From: Alnus glutinosa
Taxonomy: Eukaryota > Streptophyta > Magnoliopsida > Fagales > Betulaceae
Direction: 5' to 3'
Assembly (NCBI RefSeq): GCF_958979055.1
Contig: NC_084888.1
Location: 6,619,501-6,683,500 of the forward strand
Length of the DNA: 64,000 nt
Shown here: in pieces, positions 34,832-45,462 of the stretch
Numbering within the stretch: the stretch's first letter is position 1
Layout: each line of letters begins with the position of its first letter
Notes under the pieces: generated by a model
Database searches by the model: none
What the model saw: the letters and a program-made list of their open reading frames with translations, nothing else
What the model was told of the DNA's origin: nothing
Made by a program: the position numbers and the translations under genes

Positions 34832-36066
34832 TGGTGCGTTTGGGTATTGAATTTTGAGAATTAGAATTCAATTCTAATTCTATTTACAAATATCGAGGTA
34901 AGAAATTGTGTTTGGATGTTGAATTTTGAGATTGAAAAATATTATATTTTAATGGTAAGAAATGATTGATAGTTTAAAAAGTTGTGTATAATAATTGGTA
35001 TTTTGAAAAGTTGTGTGAAATAATAATTTAAATAATAATAATTTATTATTTATTGATTATTTAATTAAAAAAAATAAATAATTTTTTTTAAAAAAAATAA
35101 TTGAAATCAAAATTAAAAATTAAAAAAAAAAAAAAAAAAAAAAAGAACCAAGGGTGGCTGCCGGTTGGCAGCCACCCCTTTGGGGGTGGCCCGGCCACCC
35201 CCAGGCAATGGGGGTGTCCGCGCGCCACCCCCAGAGGAGGTTGGGGGTGGCCGCGCGGCCACCCCCAGTGGTCGGGGGAGGCCGCGCGGCCACCCCCAAG
35301 GGTCGGGGGTGGCCGTGCGGCCACCCCCAGTACTCGGGGGAGGCCGCGCGGCCTCCCCCAAGGGTCAGGGGTGGCCGCGCGGCCACCCCCAGTACTCGGG
35401 GGAGGCCGCGCGGCCACCCCCAGTACTCGGGGGAGGCCGCGCGGCCACCCCCAGTACTCGGGGGAGGCCGCGCAGCCTCCCCCAAGGGTCAGGGGTGGCC
35501 GCGCGGCCACCCCCAGTACTCAGGGGAGGCCGCGCGGCCTTCCCCAAGGGTTAGGGGTGGCCGCGCGGCCACCCCCAGTACTCGGGGGAGGCCGCGCGGC
35601 TACCCCCAAGCGTCCCTTGGGGGTGGCCGCGCGGCCACCCCCAGTACTCAGGGGAGGCCGCGCGGCCTTCCCCAAGGGTCAGGGGTGGCCGCGCGGCCAC
35701 CCCCAGTACTCGGGGGAGGCCGCGCGGCCTCCCCCAAGTGTCGGGGGTGGCCGCGCGGCCACCCCCAGTAGTCGGGGGAGGCCGCACGGCCTCCCCCAAG
35801 GGGGTGGCTGCCAGCCGGCAGCCACCTCTCTGTCTTTTTTTTTTTAATTTCTTTTTTTTTTTTAATTTAAATTATTAATATTAATTTCTTTTATTTTATA
35901 TTGATTTAAATTATTAATATTAATATTTTGTTAGTCAACTTTTTCTGCGCTGGGTCCCACCAGGAATATCAAAATTCGGGTCAAAATCCGGGTTTTTGGG
36001 CGGGTGGGTGGGTTTTAGAAAAAACCCGGATTGAATAATTATTGTATTCTGTTCCCAAACAGTTCA
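34832..36066. mobile_element. Nested Tourist-like element containing the palindrome array
   Basis: The ends are tggtgcgtttgggtat and, on the opposite strand, tgaactgtttgggaac. TTA flanks both sides (34829-34831 and 36067-36069), a typical Harbinger/Tourist 3-bp duplication. The interior has AT-rich shoulders with poly-A (about 35119-35143) and T-rich tracts (about 35834-35864), and between them the GC-rich palindrome array. No transposase is seen. Confidence 0.7.
35155..35826. repeat. GC-rich array of about 20 tandem palindromes
   Basis: Two alternating unit types occur, each about 31 bp: a 24-bp near-perfect palindrome gtggccgcgcggccac extended by ccccc/ggggg, with spacer agtactc, and a partner with aggccgcgcggcct and spacer aagggtc. 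They repeat roughly twenty times. The array is bounded by a larger inverted pair, gggtggctgccggttggcag near 35152 and ctgccagccggcagccacc near 35808. CpG density is extreme against AT-rich flanks. Long open frames on both strands here (up to 248 codons of Gly/Pro/Arg repeats) come from the repeat having no stops and are not genes. Confidence 0.9.
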
Positions 36067-36436
36067 TTAGATTCTGGCCCCACAAACTACCACTTTCTGA
36101 TTTTTTGATCTCATCCGTCCATTTATGCTATCAATTCTAATAGAAATTGAGTCATGTGCATGGCACGTGACCCTTTTAGCCCAAAAACTCGAAAATACCC
36201 CTCCGTTAACCGTGGGAATTTCAAAGTGTATGAGGAGTATTTTCATATTTTTAAGCTAAAATGGTCACGTGATGTGCACATGACTCAATTTCTGTTAGAA
36301 TTGACGGCATAAGTAGACGAATGGGGCCACAAAATCAAAAAGTGGTAGTTTGAGGGGCCAGAATCTAAGCATTGGTAGTTTAGGAGGTCATCCGGAGAAA
36401 TGATGGTAGTTTAGGAAGCTAAAATGTATTTAATCC

Positions 36437-36737
36437 TGAAATATTTTATTACATGAGTATAACAAGAAATATACATGTGTAACAGTTGATATATTTGGCA
36501 AAAAAAAATCCATAAGATAAAAATATATAAGAAAAAAAAAACAAATAAATAAGGATGCATCGAGGTTCATACTTTTCAATTTGTAATCTATTATAACTTA
36601 CAATATTTTTTCAATGAATATTCTACTGAGAAATGAAATAATTATTACCATGAATAAAAGAGACTAGAATTGAATGATTATTCATAATCTTTAATTTGGT
36701 AACAACTCGTCTACTTCAATTAGAATCCAATCAAAAT

Positions 36738-36780
<43 letters not shown>

Positions 36781-37339
36781 CCATATTATTATTATTTTTT
36801 TTTAAAAAAAAATACAAATTAAAAAATAATAATAATAAAATTGAAAAACAGGTGGGTGGCCTGGACACCCCAATATACTCATCGGGGTGGCCTGTGCCAC
36901 CCCCAAATACTTCGAGGGTGGTGCGACCACCCCCAACGCCATATGTGGTTGGCCGACAACCCATGGGGTGGCCAGCTAGTCACTGTAAAAGAGGGTTGGG
37001 GTTTTTTTTTTTTTTTTTTTTTTTTGTTTTTGTTTTTGTTTTTATTTTTTCTTTATTGAAAGAAAATAAAAAATAAGAGTGTTTTTTTTTTCTTATGAAA
37101 AATGTAGTATGTTCCTATTGGAATAGTTATTCCTGTCATTTTTTTAAAGGAATATGTATTCCTCTTCGTAAGGGAATAGTTGTTACAATAGGAATATTTA
37201 TTCCAAATAATAGACCCCTACAAAACAAATGAACAACTATTCCTATGGAATAGTCATTCTATTCACGGGGTCTATTATGCGTACAAAACGAGGCCTACGT
37301 GGCTAATAAAAAAAAAAAAAAAAAAAAGGAACAGCGTGT
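36437..37339. other. AT-rich DNA with a second GC-palindrome element between poly-A and poly-T
   Basis: A poly-A run (about 36740-36778) and a poly-T run (about 37000-37025) bracket a GC-richer block at about 36850-36985 with ggtggcc / ggccaccc type inverted motifs. This is the same design as the element at 34832-36066 but not amplified. Loose inverted motifs (gaatagttattcc, aacaactattcc, ggaatagtcattc) lie at 37110-37265. No gene is seen. Confidence 0.5.
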
Positions 37340-37588
37340 TGTGCATGGATAAATTACTTAACAGTTTTTCTTATAAAGTAATTTTTTTAAAACCAATTGT
37401 AGGGGTCACGACCCCTGCTAGCCTTAACGTGGCTCCGCCATTAATTGAATTTTTAATGTTAAGTATCACAACCATACCTATTATAGGGAATTAAAAATTA
37501 AACACATGCCTTTCCATTGCTACCGTGTTCTTCCAAAAAGATAAGTAAAACTATATTGGTTATAATTATTAGGAAGCAGTGATAACAA

Positions 37589-37612
37589 ATATATATATAT
37601 ATATATATATAT
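37589..37612. repeat. (TA)n microsatellite
   Basis: A TA run inside the first copy of the tandem array. Confidence 0.85.
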
Positions 37613-37887
37613 TACGGTCTTTCTTCCTCGAACTTACATTTCTTGTGACTCCCCCAAGGAGAATATGGCGGAGAGAAGAAGAAAGAGATGAGCACCACCC
37701 CAAGCATGTGCAAGAAAAAGGTAAAGATATTTATTTATTATATTTTATATTTATCAAACAATGTTTCAACTAAATCGAAAACAAAACATACACAATTTTA
37801 TGTACGCTACTGAAATTACAATTGTTTCAAAATAAGCAAACATAACTTAAAGCAACTCATGGTATCATTGCTTCCTTAATTACAAAT

Positions 37888-38068
37888 AGGGGAGGAGCCA
37901 GCCTCCCCAACTTTGGAGGCCAAATTGAAAAAAAAAAATTATAAAAAATAGGGTGGCCAAAATTAGTAAAAAATAAAATAAAATATGGGTTAAAATTTTT
38001 TTTTTATTTTTTTTTTAGGAGATAACTATGGAGCTTGGGGGCCTAAGCTCTTTTATGGCTCCGCCACT
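37888..38068. mobile_element. hAT-like MITE
   Basis: The ends are aggggaggagccag and, on the other strand, agtggcggagccat. The flanking sequence aattacaaat is identical on both sides (37878-37887 and 38069-38078), which contains an 8-bp hAT-type duplication plus two chance or ambiguous bases. Confidence 0.75.
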
Positions 38069-38142
38069 AATTACAAATAACCTAAAAAAGGATCAAAACA
38101 TCATATTGTTCCGTTTGACGTCTTGATGAATATCAACCTTGC

Positions 38143-38361
38143 CAGGGATGGAGCCAGAAGTTCTTATGGACAGGGGTCAATGGCCAAAAAAAAAAAAATT
38201 GGTAGGGGCCAAATAAACTAAAATTTTATTTTTACCTTATATTTTTTAAATTTTTAGAAAAAAAATTAAAAAAATTTCTACCTAATAATTTTTTTTTTTT
38301 TTTAGGAAATTGTGGGGAGGGGGGCCATGGCCCCTGCCAGCCCCCCCTCCCTCCGTCCCTG
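38143..38361. mobile_element. hAT-like MITE
   Basis: The ends are cagggatggagccag and, on the other strand, cagggacggagggagg. The flanks aaccttgc (38135-38142) and aaccttgt (38362-38369) match at 7 of 8 positions. It is related in its end sequence to the MITE at 37888-38068. Confidence 0.8.
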
Positions 38362-39925
38362 AACCTTGTTCTATACCGATGAAATTCAAAAGCTACTCTA
38401 AATCGATCCTTCAGTCAGAGGAAAAAAAATGTTAGGGTCATCCATATAACACTCAAATAAATCGGTAATAGTCAAAACAATATATGCTAGTGAAAACAAG
38501 GAATAATTCATACCGTTTGTTGTAAAAAAAGTTGTACATTATTCAGTTCACATCGTTTGTAGGAAAATGTCGTTAGATTTTTAAACTTTGCGTCCTTTAT
38601 AAGTAAATGACGTGAAAATGATGTCGTTTACAAAAAAATTACGTCAACTCACAAATTAATAACGCTTGTTTAAAACGACCCAAAATAAAAAGACATAAAA
38701 TGACGTCAACTCCATTGCTACGTGTTCCTCCAAAAAGATAACTAATATTATATTGGTTATAATTATTTGAGTAACGTTTTATCTTATGTATATTACGTAC
38801 TGTCTTGATCTCTTCCTCCAACTTACATCTCGTCTCTATTCCTCCAACGTCTTACATTTCCTGCTTGCAACTTACATTTCCGTGACTCATCCAAGGAGAA
38901 GATGGCGGAGAGGAGAAGAAAGAGATGAGCAACCCCCCAAGCATGTGCACAGAAGAAAAAGGTAAAATATTTATTTTTTTATTTTTCGACTTTTATTGTC
39001 ATAAAAAAACATTTCTTTTTCTTTTTGAATAATATTTGTTCGGTTTTTGCGCGCAGTAGGGTTTTGAGTTTTCAGTGATCTGCATCGTTTCTTTTATGAG
39101 ATGCAAGATGAAGACAAATTCAAAGAAAGTGATCATTACCTAATGAACTGAATTTGAGATCTCAATTTTGACGAGCTCTTATTGAGATCTCAGTGGGGGC
39201 GGAGATCAATTACTTAACAAATTTTGTTATAAAATAATTCTTTTTTAAAAAACCAATTGCCTGCGCCACGTCCCCTACTGGCCTTAACTGATTGAATTTT
39301 TAATGTTAAGTAACACAACAATACCTATTACAAGGAATTAAGAATTAAGCACATGCCTTCCCATTGCTACCGTGTTCCTCCAAAAAGATAGGTAAAACTA
39401 TATTAGTTATAATTATTAGGGAGCAGTGATAACAATATATGCTAGTGAAAATAGGGAACAATTCACATCATTTGTTGTAAAACGTCGTAAATTATTTAGT
39501 TCACGTAGTTTGTAGGAAAATGACGTTAGATTTTTAAACTTTGTGTCCTTTATATGTAAAGGACGTGAAAATGATGTTGTTTACAAAAAAATGACGTCAA
39601 CTCACAAATTAATAACGCTTGTTTAAAACGATCTAAAATAAAAATACATAAAATGATGTCAACTTCATTGCTACGTGTTCCTCCAACTTACATCTCATCT
39701 CTCTTCCTCCAACGTCTTACATTTTCTTCTTCCAACTTAAATTTTTGTGACTCACCCAAGGAGAAGATGGTGGAGAGGATAAGAAAGAGAGGAGCACCAC
39801 CCCAAGCACGTGCACAAAAGAAAAAGATAAAATATTTATTTATTTATTTTTCTCCTTTTATATTCATAAAAAACATTTCTTTTTCTTTTTGAATAATATT
39901 AGTTGGATTTCTGCAGTAGGGTTTT

Positions 39926-40298
39926 GGGTTTAGTCTGATGCTTTTTTGTGTGGATGAATGGGTGTTGTTGCTTTTGCTAGCTTTTGTTTTAGTTTACTAG
40001 GTTTGGTTATGATATTTTGGTTCACGATGGTAGTATTTTGGTAATGTTATAACTTTTGTAGAATCCTGAGGGCTGAGGGGCCGTGGCGTTCCTCATCACC
40101 AAACCAAACTTTCAGAACTAAAGAGACCAAAATAAAGGGAAAAAATGGGCCTCGAATGTCACATAACTTTTAGAAATAGAGATTCGACATGTACAGATTT
40201 AATGTTCATGATTATTTTTGTTTTACTGGAGTTTTTGGTTGAATGAAATATATTCTCTGCGTCTATATAAAAAATTTACACATTCATCTAAAGAAAAA
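39926..40298. other. Intergenic DNA, nothing recognised
   Basis: T-rich to mixed sequence between the tandem array and the next foldback element; no gene or repeat identified. Confidence 0.4.
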
Positions 40299-40735
40299 GG
40301 GGTAATTACCTTTTCCCCCCATGAACTACCAAAAAATGCGCAATGCCCCCATGAACTACCAACTCGACCAAAATAGAGCATTCAACTACCAAAGACAACC
40401 CTTTTCCCCCCTTCCGTCAGTCAAAGAGGTTAAAACAAACAGTCAACGAGTCACGTGACCGTCACACGACGTTTTACCCTCATTTTCTTCATCTTTTCCC
40501 CCCATGAACTACCACCATCTTCCTCTTTCCCCCCATGAACTACCACTATCTTCCAACATGTCCCCATGTAAAACGGCACATGACTCGTTGACTGTTTCTT
40601 TTAACCCCTCTAACTGACGGAAGGGGGGAAAATTGTTGTCTTTGGTAGTTGAATGCTCTATTTTTGTCGAGTTGGTAGTTCATGGGGGCATTGCGCATTT
40701 TTTGGTAGTTCATGGGGGGAAAAGGTAATTACCCC
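40299..40735. mobile_element. Mutator-like foldback MITE with perfect 9-bp target duplication
   Basis: The ends ggggtaattacc and ggtaattacccc are exact complements and the arms run about 110 bp (gcgcaatgcccccatgaact against agttcatgggggcattgcgc). The flanks are aaagaaaaa on both sides (40290-40298 and 40736-40744), the 9-bp size used by Mutator-like elements. The central part carries further short inverted copies of ttccccccatgaactacca. It is non-coding. The near-perfect arms and duplication suggest recent insertion. Confidence 0.88.
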
Positions 40736-40744
40736 AAAGAAAAA

Positions 40745-41339
40745 AGAAAACTTTCAATTATAGGAACCTTGCAAATGCATTCTTTGTGGATGCACGATAC
40801 TCTAAAGCCATTGTTGGTGCTACATGTTAAAATACATTTTAAGGATATATAATACTAGATTCCTGTTGTGGCTGGACTCATTCTTCGTTGGTCAGACAAG
40901 CAATCTCTTCTTTTCTTGCCACTCAATGACCATTATTTGTTGCATGGATAATATGTATTTGTTGAATAAATCTTAGATTTGTCAAGATTGAAGTTGTGGG
41001 AAGGATGATGGAAAACATAAGGAGGGATTAGGGAAATATGTGTAGAATATATATTTTTATCATATCTCATCTTGTTGAGATCTCAATTTTGATGAGCTCT
41101 TGTTGAGATCTTAGTGAGCTTAGTGGAGGCGTGGATCAATTACTTAACAAATTTTCTTACAATTTTTTTTTTCAAAAAAAAAAAAAAAAAAAAAAAACCC
41201 AATTGCAAGGGCCACATACCCTGTTGGCCTTAACTTGGCTCCTCCACTGGTGATATGGTCGGATTAATGAAGTATTAATCTTGTTATGGGACAGTTGGCA
41301 GGTGAGTTTCCCTAGTAGAAAAATCTGTATCATATGTTA
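40745..41339. other. Intergenic DNA with one solitary repeat copy
   Basis: The stretch 41085-41235 (gagatctcaattttgatgag, caattacttaacaaatttt, ccttaacttggctcc) matches the start of the tandem-array unit at 39155-39290. No gene is seen. Confidence 0.5.
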
Positions 41340-41753
41340 GTTTTTAGTGATCCCATTTATTAGAGGCCTTCTCGACCCTCGTAAGGCTCACTCAAGCTCA
41401 ATAAAGTTCGTTACTTTCATGCCCTCCAAAGTTCATTGGCCTTTAGATTGGGCTGTGCTCGATGGGTCATCCCCTTTTTCATGGGAGCTGTCGACTGACC
41501 GTTCCCAACTCGACAAACACGTGGCAAGGGAACTCCCAACAAACTCTAGGACTACTCCAAAGGAAGCATTTGCAGGCCACCACTCATATCATGTCAATGA
41601 GCGGTTCATACTAAGGATGTCTGTCATCCATGCGACGCAGTCTGTACTAGCAATATGTTCCCCAACCAGATAGCGCCACATGGCCCAAGTTACTACCCAA
41701 TCCGAAAGTACCATGCGACCCAAAGTGCTACATTATCTTCCCTATAAATAATA

Positions 41754-42344
41754 GGAAAAAATCATATTTAGCCCATAAGTTTTCATCTGATTTGGATTTA
41801 GTCATTAGGTTTTTAATTTAAAAATAAGGTCCTTAGGTTCTCCCCAAGTTTCAAATTGATCATTATTACTTTATCGTCAAAGTTAACGATTTTTCATTTG
41901 TCACATGTGTTCATTTGACACTCTAGGGTTTATGTTAGCACCCAATACAATGTCAATGTCCATATCAACATTAAAGTTAACAGCTTTCCATCTAATGTTA
42001 CAAATCTAGAAGATTAAAATGACGAAGAATATGGTTTTTGTTTCTAAAGTTGGGTCTTCTTCTTTTCTCTCTCTGTCTCTGTCTCCCTCTTTATTTTTTA
42101 TTTTTATGGATGTTATCACTTGGCGCTTAATGATGTGGCATTGATATTAGATACTAATATGGACGCTGATGTGTCAATTGAGACACACATGAAATATGAC
42201 AAACTATTAATTTTGAGGAAAAAAAGTGATAGAAGGGCCTATTTAAAATTTATGCAAAACTTAATGATCACATTCTTGAAATTATAAATTCAATGCTTAA
42301 ATTCAAATAAGATAAAAACTTAAGGACTAAATATGAGTTTTCCT
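41754..42344. mobile_element. Mutator-like foldback element nested in an old LTR
   Basis: The ends are ggaaaaaatcatatttag and, on the other strand, aggaaaactcatatttag. Taaataata flanks both sides (41745-41753 and 42345-42353), a 9-bp duplication. The inner arms carry complementary motifs (cacatgtgttcatttgaca against tcaattgagacacacatg). It is 591 bp and non-coding, with a short CT-rich run at about 42060-42095. Confidence 0.82.
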
Positions 42345-42485
42345 TAAATAATAGTTCATTGTAGCAGGTAAATTATATGCAACCTTTGTCATCTTTATAG
42401 TTCTCTATTTCTCTAAAATCTTTACTGACTTAGCATCAGGGTGTTTCTCGCTGACACCTCTGGCGAGTCACCCTTACTTGCTTCC

Positions 42486-43070
42486 TGTTGGAGAAATAAT
42501 TAGCACCAAAGACATGTGGGCCTAAGGTAGTATCGAGGGCTGAGCCCATCGGGTCGGCCCGGCCAAATCAGACCTAAATACAAGACCATTCGTTATCTCC
42601 AAAAAGACGCATATCCCAAATATATCAAGATAGACTTCTATCCCATCAAATATGGGATAAGGTACCTAATACTCTAATAGAATAACATTAGCTAAAGAGA
42701 GTGTCATATACAGTTTGGACTCTACTACCCAATTTGAATTCTATGAAGATAAGATTAAAGGCTATGTGATCTAGGACTCAGACTCCTAATCAGATTATGC
42801 TCCAAGTATTCTAGTAGTTCTATAACTGTGAATTGTGAGCCTATAAATAAGACCACTACGCCAGGTATTTTGAACACAGATTCTCTGAGCTCTTGAGATT
42901 ACTGATATTCTCCAGAAAATTAGTTTGAACTGACTTAGGCATAGGAGTGGGGGTCCGGTCGGCACCCCCGACGAGCCGTTTGTTATTTTGCAGATTACGA
43001 GGAGAATGAATATCAAGGAAGGTGACAAATCACAAGACAACACGTCACAGTACCGGAAACTGTACCAACA
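42486..43070 (+). mobile_element. Solo LTR (gypsy-like) with 5-bp target duplication
   Basis: It starts TGTTGG and ends CCAACA, and is flanked by cttcc on both sides (42481-42485 and 43071-43075). Inside it are a TATA-like tataaata near 42841 and a transcript-like region after it. No internal element genes are beside it, so it is a solo LTR left by recombination. It sits inside an older LTR. Confidence 0.8.
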
Positions 43071-43332
43071 CTTCCTATTTTAGTAAGTCTCATTGACTGA
43101 TTAACAGTTTCAAAAAATGACATTCACAAATGTATCATGCATGCATCACTCTTATTTGATGTCTTGTATTAAGGATGAGAAGTTTATGGACCTCATCTAT
43201 ATGGTAATGGTATATTGAAGATTTTAATGTATCAAATTACAATTTATACTAACGAAAAATAGTCAACGCATTGTCCAACCATGTAAATTTTTTATAGACT
43301 ATTTTCTCTTTACTTTTTATTAAAATTATTTA

Positions 43333-43574
43333 GGGCTTGTTTGAGTGTGTAATTTTTTGTATTATATTGTACTATTATGTATCATATTTAAAATTATGAA
43401 TATCGAGAGAACTTGTTTTTTGAAATTATATATGGATGGTTTAGAGAATATGAGACAAAATTAGAAAAAGTTGAATAAAACCTGAGTAGAATTTGAATTT
43501 CAAAAAATAACCCAAACTTGTTTATGAAAAGCAATAAAATATAATTAAAAAAAAAATGTTATCCAAACATGCCC
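43333..43574. mobile_element. Tourist-like MITE
   Basis: The ends are gggcttgtttgagtgt and, on the opposite strand, gggcatgtttggataa. Both are flanked by TTA (43330-43332 and 43575-43577). The 242-bp interior is AT-rich and non-coding. Confidence 0.72.
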
Positions 43575-43760
43575 TTAGTTTCGACAAATCCGACAAGACC
43601 AAATTACGAACGGAAGAAAAAAAATACTTAAAAAAAAAAATTGACAAAATAATGAAAAGAGAGAATTGTCGCCTACATGCTGGCATGAATAGCCTAAAGG
43701 GTAATATTTTGTTTGTTGATAATTTTTTTCATGAGTATTTATCCGTTGATTTTTTCAAGA

Positions 43761-43902
43761 AAGATATGTTATTTGCACACATTTTATACACAAATTATAC
43801 ACACAATACTTTTTGGCATTTTTTTTAAAAAAAAATTTACACAGCCAAAAGGCATTGTGTGTACAATTTGTCTACAAAATGCGTGCAAATAATATATATC
43901 TT
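43761..43902. mobile_element. Foldback MITE with 8-bp target duplication
   Basis: The arms ttatttgcacacattttata and acaaaatgcgtgcaaataa are complementary, with a central ttttttggcattt / aaatttacacagccaaaa hairpin region. The ends are aagatat and atatctt. The flank tttcaaga is identical on both sides (43753-43760 and 43903-43910). It is 142 bp. Confidence 0.75.
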
Positions 43903-43910
43903 TTTCAAGA

Positions 43911-44605
43911 TGTTGAGAATACAAATCAACTTCATATATGGAAAATAAATTAATGAAAGAAATCATGGAATCAGTCTCTTTAATTTCTTCATTTAATATT
44001 TGGTAACCAATCCTTGAATCTCTCAATTCCATATTTAACAAGAAAAATAAAAGCAAGGCGTATAGCTTATTTATAATTCTTTTACAACTTATTATCATGT
44101 GTCAGCAATTGAAGGGTATTAAACATTTTCTAATTGGCTTATTAGCAAAAACAAAAGAGTTGTAAAGGTATTATAACCCTAGTATTACTCGTTTAACATT
44201 CTCACTAATATAATAGAGAAATGATTCATTTTTTCTCATTGTCCTTTTCTCATCTTTCTTCTTTTCAAAATCACAATTAAATATGTGGAGTCAATTCTAC
44301 AATAAAACCTATGATTATTTAAGAAAAAAAAATGCTAAACTTACAATTTCTTTTAATTAAAAAATGATCTTTTTATATCTTTTATACATTTCATGTACAT
44401 ATTTTTTTTAAATAAATTTTTGAATCTACAGGATCTACATATAAATTTTACAAATAAAATAATTAATTTAAAAATGAGATTTACAAAAAGTTTATAACTA
44501 AAACGGCATGGTATAAACAACGATCCAGGTTAAAAATATTGCACCCAGTCTCGATCTGATCGATCACATAACTTCATACGTTTACACACAATGACCCTCC
44601 ATTAA
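43911..44605. other. AT-rich intergenic DNA
   Basis: No gene, RNA or clear repeat is seen between the foldback MITE and the second LDH-carrying element. Confidence 0.4.
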
Positions 44606-45415
44606 GGCCATCTCCAGCAGTTGGAGTTAAAATAGCTACTTAAAAAGTACAAATCTCTACTTTAACCACTGGCTATCGTAAAAACACTCAAATAATAATC
44701 TCTATTCCACTCTTCATTTTCTTAAAATATTGTTTTTTAATCTTTTTCTTTATTTTTTATTTTTTATTTCACTTCTCCCTCTCACTCTCCGGACTCCCCC
44801 AACCCCAACCCATCTCCCCAACCCCAACCCATCTCATTTCTTAAGTTGATGAGGATCGGCGAGCGTCGAGATGATCGGCGACGAGGAACCAAAACCTAGA
44901 CGAGTCGAGGATTTGGCGGGCCCCGGCAGTGACGATGCAGAGATCAGATCCGACGGTGACGGCGTAGTTGACGGAGGCGTGGATTTTGGTGTGGGGGAGG
45001 AAGGCAACAGCGTGCTGGAGGTCGAGCATCTCGCCCCGAAGTTTGTCGGGCTTGGTGTTGACGAGGACGAGCTCATCGGCGAGGTCTTGGGTGAGAATAA
45101 CGACGTTGCTGGGGACGGAGGAAAGAAGGGCAGCGGCGGTGAAGGAGAGGGAAGGGGTTGGTGGTGTTGACCGAGAGGGGCGGAGGGTTTCGTTGGGCAT
45201 CAGGACCAGGAGGGACGAAGAGGGAGAGTGGGAGATTGAGAAAATATTAATAAAAAATGCTTGTAGTGTTGAACAGTGAATAGTCATTGTTGGCTATTTA
45301 TTGTTCACTGTTAAGAAAAAATGGTTAAAGTAGCTAATTTGCTGGAGAAGAAAAAAGGCCAAAAATAGTTAAATTTGACTTTTTGGTTAAAGTAAAGCAT
45401 CTGCTGGAGATGACC
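44606..45415. mobile_element. Pack-type Harbinger-like element carrying an LDH fragment (copy 2)
   Basis: The ends are GGCCATCTCCAGCAG and, on the other strand, GGTCATCTCCAGCAG. TAA flanks both sides (44603-44605 and 45416-45418). The interior is closely similar to the element at 15953-16719, including the LDH fragment and a bordering pyrimidine-rich tract. This copy is longer because of a partly duplicated ccccaaccccaacccatct stretch near 44800 and other small differences. No transposase is present. Confidence 0.82.
44910..45098 (-). pseudogene. Captured L-lactate dehydrogenase fragment (copy 2)
   Basis: The minus strand encodes an uninterrupted LDH segment: ILTQDLADELVLVNTKPDK, LRGEMLDLQHAVAFLPHTK and VGSDLCIVTAGARQI. 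It lies in a 148-codon open frame (45287-44841) with unrelated ends. In plant LDH these residues follow the nucleotide-binding GxGxxG and stop at GARQI, which may be the edge of the captured piece. Catalytic His and substrate-binding Arg lie further on and are absent. It has no enzyme function, although transcripts antisense to LDH could form. Confidence 0.82.
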
Positions 45416-45462
45416 TAAGAAAAATGGAAAAAGTAAGCTCATCGTACGGTTTAGGTGCATCA

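Larger units (their letters stand above)
34765..36433. mobile_element. Foldback transposon interrupted by a nested element
   Basis: The outer ends are ttaaatacattttag and ctaaaatgtatttaa. The right half folds on itself: gccccacaaactaccac near 36080 against gtggtagtttgaggggcc near 36345, with gtcatgtgcatggcacgtga against tcacgtgatgtgcacatgac. The left arm is split at 34831 by a nested element ending at 36066; the uninterrupted arm order is confirmed by the right arm (gattctggccc directly follows aatgctta). Without the insert the element is about 430 bp, like the foldback at 40299-40735. The flanks are AT-rich, so the target duplication is ambiguous. Confidence 0.75.
37340..39925. repeat. Three-copy tandem array of a composite unit of about 0.95 kb
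   Basis: Three diverged copies are recognisable, though the first lacks part of the middle. Marker sequences recur: caattacttaacaaattt-like (37350, 39210), acatgcctt(t/c)ccattgctacc (37503, 39352), aacaatatatgctagtgaaaa (38478, 39432), ttagatttttaaactttg (38571, 39529) and gagaagatgg(c/t)ggagagga (38895, 39761; diverged at 37659). The copy spacing is about 945 bp. Each copy ends in an exon-like stretch, aagaaaaaGgtaaa, that could be a splice donor. Two hAT-like MITEs have inserted into the first copy. No full gene can be made from it. Confidence 0.65.
41340..43135 (+). mobile_element. Old LTR fragment (Ty3/gypsy-like), interrupted by two younger insertions
   Basis: Three pieces in order (about 41340-41753, 42354-42485 and 43071-43135) read together like one plant gypsy-type LTR. 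They show a TATA-like cctataaata, then cattgtagcagg, then ctgacttagcatcagggtg and ggcgagtcacc, and finally gattaacagttt and gacattcaca. The first gap is a Mutator-like foldback element and the second is a solo LTR. Both insertions keep their target duplications, so this LTR is the oldest layer. Its own outer ends are not certain, and no internal genes are present. Confidence 0.55.

Noticed and set aside
35088-35847. Overlapping long Gly/Pro/Arg open frames on both strands
   Set aside because: They come from a stop-free GC-rich tandem palindrome array, are open in several frames at once, and have no start context or domain.
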